DNA from: CAJBIL01 sp049295655
GTDB lineage: Bacteria; Pseudomonadota; Gammaproteobacteria; Burkholderiales; Rhodocyclaceae
Reading direction: 5' to 3'
Length of the DNA stretch: 15,288 nucleotides
NCBI GenBank assembly: GCA_049295655.1
Contig: JBAQRB010000248.1
Coordinates: 1-15,288, forward strand
Within the stretch, counting starts at the first letter, position 1; the number at the start of each line of letters is the position of its first letter. The notes beneath the pieces were generated by a model. That model saw only the letters and a program-made list of their open reading frames with translations, was not told the origin of the DNA and searched no databases. Shown here piece after piece: positions 1-7,951 of this stretch. The position numbers and the translations under genes are program-made.

Positions 1-33
1 CTACCACATTGACTGATTGACCCGGTCTTTCGC

Positions 34-58
34 AAGGCGGCTCCCGGAGCCGCCTTTT
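34..58 (+). terminator. Rho-independent terminator of the gene upstream of guaA
   Basis: A perfect 8-bp GC-rich stem (GGCGGCTC at 36-43, GAGCCGCC at 47-54) with a three-base loop is followed by TTTT at 55-58. The AA at 34-35 can pair with the first Ts. It ends 20 bases before the guaA start, so it closes an upstream plus-strand gene outside the window. That gene is often guaB in this position, but this is inference. Confidence 0.85.
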
Positions 59-77
59 GCATATTCAAGGTTTGAAA

Positions 78-1643
<1,566 letters not shown>

Positions 1644-1653
1644 GGGGTGGTAT

Positions 1654-1760
1654 GAATTTGTTTATTAATCAATGGCATACATGAAGGCGACGATGATCGC
1701 TTTTGCGACATCAATAGCATATTGACTCGATGTAATGCCATGAAAATAAACAATTTATTC
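1654..1760. repeat. AT-rich imperfect inverted repeat downstream of guaA
   Basis: Two arms of about 25 bases face each other: 1654-1678 and 1735-1760. Matching blocks are TTGTTTATT (1658-1666) against AATAAACAA (1745-1753), and ATGGCAT (1672-1678) against ATGCCAT (1735-1741). The ends GAAT/ATTC also match. The roughly 55-base centre has no gene. It could be a guaA 3' structure or the remnant of a small non-autonomous element. It lacks the GC stem and U-tract of a normal terminator. Confidence 0.5.
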
Positions 1761-1801
1761 TATCTCGCTGGGCAGGCGATCCAATACCCAGGCCTACGTT
1801 T

Positions 1802-1862
1802 TTGACGGTAGACCTGACAGCAGAAAATTGGCGTATTAGCCAACATGTATGTTTACCGTCAA
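1802..1862. repeat. Nested inverted repeats upstream of the SH3-like pseudogene
   Basis: An outer 12-bp inverted repeat with one mismatch (1802-1813 and 1851-1862, core TTGACGGTA/TACCGTCAA) encloses a second perfect hairpin TTGGC-GTATTA-GCCAA (1828-1843). It lies about 40 bases before the start at 1902. It could be an operator, a leader RNA cruciform, or an end of a mobile element. The sequence alone does not decide. Confidence 0.5.
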
Positions 1863-1901
1863 GGTCATTCACCGCATTGATCAGCCCGAGGTCTTATCGC
1901 C

Positions 1902-2440
1902 ATGAATTTCTCGGATGTTCTCAAGGCCTTGAATCAGGCCTCTGCCTTCGAACTCTACCGTATGCGCGCGGCCATCGACCGGGTGCTGGATGAACCGCGC
2001 TGGTTGCTGGCGATTCAATCCCGTTTGCGGATCGGCGAATCCGTTGAGTACTTCGACAGTCAGGCCAATACGCTGCGGTGGGGGCAAATCCTTAAACTGC
2101 GCCGCAAGCAGGCAGTGATTCTGGATCAGGATGACGGACGACGCTGGCTGATTCCTTACGTTGCCATCAATCTGGATGCACCGATGTTCAGATTCGCGAG
2201 CAGCCGCGCCAGGGCCTGGGCCGCAACGAGGTTGCCGTAGGCGAGGTGGTGGGTTTCGTGGACCGCAACCAGCAGCAGCGCAGCGGCCGAGTCATCCGCC
2301 TCAACGACAAGACCGTCACCTTGCTCTGCGGCAGCCAGCAATGGCGGGTGGCATACTGCTTTCTGCATCGCGTGGTGGATTCCGCCGTTGTCGAGCAGAA
2401 CGTCCTGGAACTCGACGTGACGCCTGCCAGCGGGAAATGA
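1902..2440 (+). pseudogene. Frameshifted protein with two tandem SH3/Tudor-like repeats
   Basis: I do not recognise a named family. From ATG 1902 (GAGG at 1888-1891) the reading frame runs 94 codons to about 2183 and then continues naturally in another frame to the stop at 2438-2440. Restoring one missing base near 2181-2184 gives a protein of about 180 residues. Both halves contain the same pattern: G-x-x-V-x-[YF]-x-D, then G-x-[IV]-x-x-L-x-x-K, then W-x-[IV]-x-Y. They start at about residues 45 and 114, a period near 69, which suggests duplicated small beta-barrels that may bind nucleic acid or protein. Read without repair, the first part ends at 2240. A programmed frameshift is possible but no slippery heptamer is evident, so mutation or a sequencing error is likelier. 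Confidence 0.6.
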
Positions 2441-2522
2441 TCAGCCTGCTCAGCGAATTTCCTTGAATTCTTGCGTTGTAGTTGCGCCAGGTTATGCGGT
2501 TTCCAGCGAATTCCCGATAGGT

Positions 2523-2551
2523 GTTCGGCGGCGGCTGCCGAGCGCCCGAAC
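2523..2551. repeat. GC-rich hairpin after the SH3-like pseudogene
   Basis: GTTCGG (2523-2528) pairs with CCGAAC (2546-2551), and the GC-rich centre can pair further. No T-run follows on either strand, so a terminator role is uncertain. The rest of 2441-2609 shows no credible gene. Confidence 0.35.
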
Positions 2552-2598
2552 TGCACTCGTCTGCCACACGTTGGCGCCCACCCCAACCAGGTGTTGAA

Positions 2599-2655
2599 TA
2601 ATCAATTTATTGACGAAAAGTAAATTTGTAATCAAAATTTATGGCGATTAATCAA
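2599..2655. repeat. Three TAATCAA direct repeats before fic
   Basis: TAATCAA occurs at 2599, 2629 and 2649, each followed by a similar AT-rich stretch (ATTTATT, AATTTAT, ATTTGAG). Spacings are 30 and 20 bases, close to whole helical turns. They overlap and flank the candidate fic promoter, so they may be operator half-sites. This is inference. Confidence 0.4.
2610..2638 (+). promoter_or_regulatory. Candidate sigma-70 promoter for fic
   Basis: TTGACG (2610-2615, five of six consensus bases) is followed after 17 bases by CAAAAT (2633-2638, four of six). It lies 43 bases before the fic start, in a sharply AT-rich stretch between GC-rich genes. Confidence 0.4.
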
Positions 2656-2681
2656 ATTTGAGCCAATCTCCGGAGATCTAA

Positions 2682-4211
2682 GTGGCCGACTGGATCGGGT
2701 ACCAATGGCTGGCCGAGCGCCATGGCGTCTCGCCCGTGCAGGCGTTTCGCACTGACAGCGCGATCGCCAGGACACGATCGACCGTGCAGGAAGACGGCTA
2801 TGTCCATGAATATTACCCGCCCGGGGCCCGGCCGGCCGACACCCTGGCGGGCCATCTGACTTTCGCGCTCAAGCACGAAGGCATCCATCTGGAGTTCCTG
2901 GCGCGGCTGTTCGATGTGGTCTCGGCGGCCGACCTGGAGGCCTGGGTCGCGGCCGAGCCGACCGGCCAGTATGCGCGCCGCGCCGGCTTTTTTTATGAAG
3001 CCCTGACCGGCCGGCAATTGTCGTTTCCCGGGGTCGTGGCCGGCAATTATGTCGCCGCCCTGGACGAGGACCGCTATCTGACGGCCAGCCAGCCGGTCAA
3101 CAACCAGCGCTGGCGCGTGCGCGACAACCTGCCGGGCAGCCGCGATTACTGCCCGCTGGTGCTGCGTACCGGCCGCGTGCGGCAGGCCGAACAGTATGAC
3201 TGCGCGCAGCATCTGGCCGATCTGGAGGCGGAGTTTGGTGCCGACCTGCTGCAGCGCAGCGTGGTCTGGCTGACGGTCAAAGAAAGCCGGGCGAGCTTCG
3301 CGATCGAGCACGAAGCGCAACACTTCGATCGGGTGCAGCGCTTCGCCGCCGTGATGGAACAGCGCTGCGGGCATTACGACGAGCCGCTGTCGGAAGGCGC
3401 CCTCGGCCAGTTGCAGTCGCAGATCCTCGGGCCGCGGGCGACGCGCTACGGCGTGCGCCGCTCACCCGTGTTCGTCGGCGAGGTCGATGGCTTTACCGAG
3501 GTGGTTCACTACATCGCGCCCCACTGGGACGACGCGCCTGCGCTACTGTCCGGGTTGCGCGATTTCGCTGCCCGCACGGCGGGTGCCTCAGCACTGTTGC
3601 GCGCGGCCGTGCTCTCCTTCGGCTTCGTGTACATTCACCCGATGTCCGACGGCAACGGGCGCATCTCACGCTTTCTGATCAACGACGTGCTGCGCCGGGA
3701 CCAGGTGATCCCCGCTCCGTTCATCCTGCCGGTATCGGCTACCATTACGAGCTCGATGGTCAACCGGCGGGGCTACGATCAGGTGCTCGAACTCTTCTCG
3801 CGACCGCTGATGCGCAAATACGCTGAAGCCTGGCGTTTCGGCGCCGAGCAGGTGGCCGAGGACGGCGTGTATTACAACCTGCAGTTCGATGCCTACCGGG
3901 ATGCGCTGCCGGCCTGGCGCTATCCCGACATGACGGACCATGTCGAGTACCTCGCCCAGGTGGTGCAACTGACCATCGAGCAGGAAATGCGCAAGGAGGC
4001 GGGCTATCTGCGCAGCCTGCGCATGGCCCGCGAGCGCGTCAAGCAGGTGATCGAAGGACCGGACGGTGATATCGACCGCATCATTCGGTCGGTGCGGGAG
4101 AACGGCGGCAAGGTGTCGAACAAGCTGCTCGGGGAATTTCCGGCGCTGGGCGACGAGACCCTCACCAACGAGTTGATGGCGGCCATCCAGGCAGCCTTTG
4201 CACAGCCATGA
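2682..4211 (+). CDS. Fic family protein adenylyltransferase
   Basis: Fic proteins transfer AMP (sometimes another phosphate moiety) from a nucleotide to hydroxyl groups of target proteins. The 509-residue protein has the active-site loop HPMSDGNGR at 319-327; the catalytic His319 and the anion-hole GNGR are intact, with Met replacing the more usual Phe. Upstream, SFAIE at 205-209 fits the inhibitory-helix pattern [S/T]xxxE, though the next residue is His rather than Gly/Asn. This points to a class II, self-inhibited Fic. The C-terminal part (about 420-509) is helical and could be a winged-helix region. I chose GTG 2682 because GGAG (2672-2675) is 6 bases upstream. It sits in a decayed island and is probably a stress or defence-type effector; no antitoxin partner is adjacent. 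Confidence 0.9.
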   Translation: MADWIGYQWLAERHGVSPVQAFRTDSAIARTRSTVQEDGYVHEYYPPGARPADTLAGHLTFALKHEGIHLEFLARLFDVVSAADLEAWVAAEPTGQYARRAGFFYEALTGRQLSFPGVVAGNYVAALDEDRYLTASQPVNNQRWRVRDNLPGSRDYCPLVLRTGRVRQAEQYDCAQHLADLEAEFGADLLQRSVVWLTVKESRASFAIEHEAQHFDRVQRFAAVMEQRCGHYDEPLSEGALGQLQSQILGPRATRYGVRRSPVFVGEVDGFTEVVHYIAPHWDDAPALLSGLRDFAARTAGASALLRAAVLSFGFVYIHPMSDGNGRISRFLINDVLRRDQVIPAPFILPVSATITSSMVNRRGYDQVLELFSRPLMRKYAEAWRFGAEQVAEDGVYYNLQFDAYRDALPAWRYPDMTDHVEYLAQVVQLTIEQEMRKEAGYLRSLRMARERVKQVIEGPDGDIDRIIRSVRENGGKVSNKLLGEFPALGDETLTNELMAAIQAAFAQP

Positions 4212-4265
4212 GCGACATCAGATCGACACCAATCAGGGGATACTTTGCTGAAAAGGTTTGCATTC

Positions 4266-4411
4266 ATGAACAAGAAGTCGACAAAGCCACGCCGGGCCAA
4301 GACCACCAAGCTGCCAAAGGAACAAAAACTATCCCGAACTCACGCTCCAGCTGAAATTTCCCCGCTTGAATGGCAGCGCACATTGCGCCGTCAATTCGGT
4401 CGTGAGCAGGC
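4266..4411 (+). pseudogene. Truncated N-terminus of a probable SWIM/SNF2-type helicase
   Basis: Only 48 codons remain. A lysine/arginine-rich leader is followed by SPLEWQRTLRRQFGREQ. This resembles, from memory, the N-terminus of bacterial DEAD/DEAH (SNF2-like, SWIM zinc finger) helicases, where [LV]EEWQ..LRRQFGREQ precedes the zinc-finger region. The match stops after the Gln codon at 4407-4409, two bases before the IS inverted repeat at 4412. The frame then reads through IS sequence to a stop at 4470-4472. No remainder is found beyond the IS, so insertion was accompanied or followed by deletion. An alternative in-frame start is TTG 4245. Family assignment from such a short piece is tentative; the truncation is clear. 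Confidence 0.55.
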
Positions 4412-4440
4412 TGAGCTTCCCTCGGTTTTTCGTCTGCCAA
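4412..4440 (+). repeat. IS terminal inverted repeat, left
   Basis: It starts TGAGCT and contains TTTCGTCTGCCAA at its inner end. It pairs with the right repeat at 24 of 29 positions. It lies just past the transposase 3' end. Confidence 0.8.
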
Positions 4441-4450
4441 AGGGCGGGGT

Positions 4451-5526
4451 TCATGCTACCAGTTTTTCCTGATGCTGCTCTCTGATCCAGTTCGCCAGAA
4501 ACCGAACAGGCGACTTGTAGCCAAGCGTCGAATGCTGCCGTTTCCGGTTGTAGAAAATATTCAAAGGCCGTAGCTTTGATCTCGGTGTGCGTGGCATAAC
4601 GAACGCCATGACCCGCTCATTCTTGAAGCTATTGAACCAGCTCCCTGTCGGCGCGTTGTGCCCCGAGGGCACTTCGCGCTCCCAGCAGTTCCCTTTCCGG
4701 CTATCGAACAGGTCATGCCGTAGGCCTTGAGCTTGTCCTGAAAGACATGGCTGGCGTACTGGCTGCCCCGGTCGGAGTGGTGCATCAGTCCCGCTGCCGG
4801 GCGCTTCCTGAACCAGGCCATGGTCAGTGCATCCGTCACAATATCCGCCGTCATGCGCGGCTTCAGCGACCAGCCAACGACTTCGCGGTTGAACAGGTCG
4901 AGCACAATCGCCAGATAGAGCCAGCCTTCATCGGTCCACAGGTAGGCGATGTCCGACGTCCAGACCTGGTTCGGCGCTGCCGGCGTGAAGCCTCTGGCGC
5001 GCAGCTCGCGCCATGCGCGGGCTGCCGTAGGCCCCTTTGAGTTCGGCATGAATGGCCCGGATGAGCGCCAGCATCTGGCTGTCGGCAGGCGCTTGCGATC
5101 CAGCACACCACCACGCTTCCATGCGCGATAGCCGCTGATGCTCACGTCGAGCACCTCGCACATTCCGGCCAGCGCAAACCCCTTGCCCTGCTCGGCAATC
5201 CAGGCGTCCTCCAAGGGGATTTCCTGCGGGGCATACTTCACAGAACATCCCTTGCGAAGTACGCCGTCACTTTTTTTAGAATTTCGTTCTCCCGCTTGAG
5301 TCGGAGATTTTCGGCTCGCAGCCTCATAGTTCCATTTTTCAGGCGTCACGACTCTGCCGCCAGCGCCGCTGAGCTTGCCTTCCGCCGCCGCCTTGGCCCA
5401 GTTGCGCAAGGTCTGGTCGCTCAGCCCGAGCTCTTTGCAAACCGTGCCAACGCTTTGCCCGTCCTTGATTCGCTTGACCGCCAGTTCCTTGAACTCGGTC
5501 GTGTATGCCTGTTTCGGCATCTTCAT
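4451..5526 (-). pseudogene. IS3-family transposase (orfA-orfB), multiply frameshifted
   Basis: orfA begins at 5526 with MPKQAYTTEFKELAVKRI and a helix-turn-helix (GLSDQTLRNW). After VTPE, near 5320-5335, two bases are missing; the leucine-zipper part (AENLRLKRENEILKK) continues in another frame. orfB shows KGFALAGMCEVLDVS and RAWKRGG, then a one-base loss near 5097, then AIHAELKGAYGSP in a second frame, then another shift into RELRARGF. There the segment normally lying between RGF and TPAAPNQVW is missing, roughly 35 codons. The DDE residues are recognisable as TSDIAYL, HHSDRGSQYAS and FKNERV, but not in one frame. The end RKRQHSTLGYKSPVRF is typical. The enzyme cannot be functional. Confidence 0.85.
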
Positions 5527-5565
5527 TTCCTGCCTTCCAAAAGTGACGTCAATTTTAAGTCACCC

Positions 5566-5594
5566 TTGGCAGACGAAATTTCGGGGGGAGCTCA
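5566..5594 (-). repeat. IS terminal inverted repeat, right
   Basis: Read on the minus strand it starts TGAGCTCCCCCCG and ends TTTCGTCTGCCAA, matching the left end. It lies 40 bases upstream of the transposase start, where the IS promoter would be. Confidence 0.8.
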
Positions 5595-5617
5595 CCTGAT
5601 TTATCGGATTGCTCACT

Positions 5618-5645
5618 TGAATTTATGTATCCCAAGGGCTACATT
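5618..5645 (+). promoter_or_regulatory. Candidate hipBA promoter
   Basis: TTGAAT (5618-5623) and TACATT (5640-5645) are 16 bases apart. The first candidate HipB operator (5628-5641) occupies the spacer, so repressor binding would block RNA polymerase. Assigned by consensus and position only. Confidence 0.4.
5628..5641. promoter_or_regulatory. Candidate HipB operator 1
   Basis: TATCCCAAGGGCTA is a 14-base imperfect palindrome (TA-n-CCC-nn-GGG-n-TA). It resembles the TATCC...GGATA operators known for E. coli HipB. It shares 12 of 13 bases (CCC[AG]AGGGCTACA) with operator 2, 41 bases downstream. Confidence 0.5.
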
Positions 5646-5668
5646 AATGGCAATTAAATGTTTTTTTG

Positions 5669-5682
5669 ATGCCCGAGGGCTA
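5669..5682. promoter_or_regulatory. Candidate HipB operator 2, overlapping the hipB ribosome binding site
   Basis: ATGCCCGAGGGCTA repeats operator 1 in direct orientation, with the palindromic core GCCCGAGGGC. Its GAGGG (5675-5679) is also the Shine-Dalgarno sequence of hipB, so the site could affect transcription and translation. Confidence 0.45.
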
Positions 5683-5684
5683 CA

Positions 5685-5948
5685 GTGACAACACTTTTCG
5701 ATGTTGCCGAGATGCTCAAGAGTGCTCGCCGCGAAGCGCGGCTGAGTCAGGATGAACTCGCCCAGCGGGCGGGGGTTTCGCGCACAACCGTGGCGCGCAT
5801 GGAAACCCTGGCCAAGGGCGACATGAGCGTGTCCGCGCTGGTACGCCTGCTCGAAGCCGCTGGCTACGACTTGAAGCTGGTGAAGCCTGGGCATGTGCGC
5901 ACGGTCGAGGACATCCTGGCCGAGCAGCGCCAAGGTGACTTGCCATGA
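5685..5948 (+). CDS. hipB: HipB-type antitoxin, XRE-family DNA-binding protein
   Basis: HipB neutralises the HipA kinase and represses the operon. The 87-residue protein has a helix-turn-helix of the Cro/CI type at about residues 8-42 (ARLSQDELAQRAGVSRTTVARME), followed by a short helical region and a C-terminal tail. I chose GTG 5685 because GAGGG (5675-5679) lies 5 bases upstream. Its stop overlaps the hipA start as ATGA (5945-5948), which indicates translational coupling. The candidate operators directly upstream fit autoregulation. Assignment rests on the domain plus the adjacent hipA. Confidence 0.9.
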   Translation: MTTLFDVAEMLKSARREARLSQDELAQRAGVSRTTVARMETLAKGDMSVSALVRLLEAAGYDLKLVKPGHVRTVEDILAEQRQGDLP

Positions 5949-7294
5949 AGCTTGATGTTCAGGTCAGTGGCAAGACCGTTGCCCAACTCTACCGCGAACG
6001 CGATGAGTATGTGCTCAAGTATCTGCCGGGCGCTGATGCGGCCGATTTCATCAGCCTGACCATGCCGGTGCGCGACGAGCCTTGGCGCTGGCCGCGCGAC
6101 CTGCATCCGTTCTTTCGCCAGAACCTGCCCGAAGGCTACCTGCTGAACATCATTCGCGAGGAGTTCGGGCCGTTGCTTGACGGCACGGATCTGTCCTTGC
6201 TGGCGGTCGTGGGAGGCACCGGCATCGGCCGCGTCACGGTCACGCCCGAAGGTGGCAAGCCCGGCGTCGAGATGGAGCCCCTGCAGATCGACAACCTGCT
6301 GACGGCGGATAACACCACCGAGCACTTCGTATCGTTGGTGCGCCGCTATGCCCGCGCATCCATTTCGGGCATGGTCCCCAAGTTCCTCGCGCCGGAAGAA
6401 GCACCCGACGATGAACTGGGCCCGCTGGGCAAGCCTACGCTGCGTACCAGCCGCCACATCATCAAGGGCTCAGACGACAGCACGCCCTACCTCGGCTTCA
6501 ACGAGTTCTACAGCATGCGGGTTCTGGAGCGCCTGAATGTCGTGCCGGTGGCCCGAACCCGGATGTCCGACGATGGTCGGGTGCTGGTTGTTGAGCGTTT
6601 CGATGTGGACAAACAAGGTGCGCCAACGCACGGGCTCGAAGATGCCTGCGGGCTGCTCGGCCTACCCCCTCACGAAAAGTACGCGACCACCACCGAGAAG
6701 GTGCTGAACGCCACGCGCGCCTACTTGCCGCCCGCGCGCGTACGCGTCCAGTTGGAGAAATTTGGTTGGCATGTGCTAGCCAACTATGTGGTGCGCAATG
6801 CGGACTGCCATGCCAAGAACATCGCGCTGTACTACACCCGGCTTGGCGATGTGGCCTTCACGCCGGTCTATGACATCGTGACCACCCAGGCTTACCCACG
6901 CTATGCGAACAACCCACCGGGCTTATCCATTGACGGTCGGCAGACTTGGGCGGCTGGTAAGGCACTGCAGCGCTTTTTCAATGCACGGCTCGGTATTGCC
7001 CCACGGGATTACGCAGACATGGTCGAGTGCTTGTGCGAATCGGCGGTTGAGGTCGGCGCAGAAGTGATCGAAGCGGCCAAGAACGAGCCGCACTGGCGTC
7101 CGATTGCCAAGCAAATGGTGCACGCCTGGAATGAAGGTATGGCATCCCTACGCGACCCGAAGAAGTCCGTAGCGTTTCGAGGCCTGGATAGCGCGATTGC
7201 CGCGGCCGGTTTTTCCGAACCCGAGTCCCCCGAACAAACCCATCTGACGATCGGTCGCTCTGAACTACTGGCCCCGCAGCGGCGCAAACGGTAA
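5945..7294 (+). CDS. hipA: HipA-type Ser/Thr kinase toxin
   Basis: HipA kinases phosphorylate a translation target (glutamyl-tRNA synthetase in E. coli) and halt growth. The 449-residue length matches the family (440 in E. coli). An N-terminal subdomain with PEGYLLNIIREEFG is followed by a loop SISGMVPK (139-146), where E. coli HipA has its autophosphorylation site. The active site is present: RNADCHAKNI with Asp287, His289, Lys291 and Asn292, and the metal-binding Asp310 in VYDIV. The C-terminal helical lobe runs to about residue 430. It is translationally coupled to hipB. No frameshift is seen, so unlike its neighbours in the island this module appears intact. The target cannot be read from the sequence. 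Confidence 0.93.
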   Translation: MKLDVQVSGKTVAQLYRERDEYVLKYLPGADAADFISLTMPVRDEPWRWPRDLHPFFRQNLPEGYLLNIIREEFGPLLDGTDLSLLAVVGGTGIGRVTVTPEGGKPGVEMEPLQIDNLLTADNTTEHFVSLVRRYARASISGMVPKFLAPEEAPDDELGPLGKPTLRTSRHIIKGSDDSTPYLGFNEFYSMRVLERLNVVPVARTRMSDDGRVLVVERFDVDKQGAPTHGLEDACGLLGLPPHEKYATTTEKVLNATRAYLPPARVRVQLEKFGWHVLANYVVRNADCHAKNIALYYTRLGDVAFTPVYDIVTTQAYPRYANNPPGLSIDGRQTWAAGKALQRFFNARLGIAPRDYADMVECLCESAVEVGAEVIEAAKNEPHWRPIAKQMVHAWNEGMASLRDPKKSVAFRGLDSAIAAAGFSEPESPEQTHLTIGRSELLAPQRRKR

Positions 7295-7498
7295 CTTTAC
7301 GAAAACATCCATTACCTTGAGATAGATTTAGCGATATGGCATACAATAGCATTGAGGCTTTTCAAAACCTGCATTTGAAAGGCCGATCATCGGCAAGTTC
7401 TATCCGAACCGGCATCCTGGCCCAGGTTCAGGCACCCATGGCACCATGATCAGGAGCGGGAAGAAAACATCCGGGATCACGCAACCGATGGCGAGGAC

Positions 7499-7951
7499 GT
7501 GATCGTTCTCGTGCGGGATTCATTCGATGACGTTGACGAATCCGGCTTGGTGCTCTGGCAGGAGGGGAAAGGCTACAGAGTCTCCAACATCGTTCCCCGC
7601 AATGTCGGTGAACTTGGTATCGACAAGTACAACGTCATCCTGCGGGGTTTCGTTGCCAAGATTGCAGAGCCTGCGGCTAGTACCAGTAGCTTCGGTGTTG
7701 AACTGACTTCTCCCTATCAATCGCTGGATGATTGGCTTGATGCAGAACCCGCGGCAGCATTGCGGCGTTTTTCGCGCTCGGCCAACAAATCCCCAGGTGC
7801 CGCTCATCCCATGGACAGGGCTCGCCGGTGCTATGCGTCGACAGGCAGCGCGCTCAAAATCTTCCGCTACCGGTCAAAAGCGGTAACCAACCCCAAAAAG
7901 AATCACATCCGTGTCGCGGTTGTAGTCGGTGTTGATGCGGTTCCAGGATAG
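7499..7951 (+). pseudogene. Unknown protein, 5'-frameshifted and 3'-truncated
   Basis: I do not recognise a named family. From about 7451 to 7825 the reading frame gives a natural-looking soluble sequence: EREENIRDH, VIVLVRDSFDDVDESG, LVLWQEGKGYR, IVPRNVGELG, DKYNVILRGF, SPYQSLDDWL. GTG 7499 is the first usable start in frame but has no good ribosome binding site. A separate frame starting at ATG 7336 (MAYNSIEAFQNLHLKGR) runs to a stop at 7447-7449 and looks like the missing N-terminus. Joining the two needs one frame change near 7445. After HPMDRAR (about 7825) the sequence becomes arginine-rich noise antisense to the next gene, so the 3' part is probably lost. It lies downstream of hipA at the island's right edge. 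Confidence 0.45.

Larger units (their letters stand above)
4412..5594 (-). mobile_element. Decayed IS3-family insertion sequence
   Basis: The element is about 1183 bases, bounded by terminal inverted repeats beginning TGAGCT that match at 24 of 29 positions. Its transposase genes lie on the minus strand and carry the IS3-family DDE signatures, but in several reading frames. It is shorter than the roughly 1.3-1.4 kb usual for the family because of an internal deletion. The three bases flanking the ends (ggc and cct) do not form a target duplication, as expected if one flank was later deleted. It interrupts the helicase fragment and ends 91 bases before hipB. Confidence 0.85.

Noticed and set aside
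2652..3374. Minus-strand frame of 240 codons opposite fic
   Set aside because: It is a shadow of the Fic gene with no recognisable motif.
4409..5597. Target-site duplication for the IS element
   Set aside because: The flanking bases (ggc before, cct after) are not direct repeats. The CAGG/CCTG similarity is inverted, not direct.
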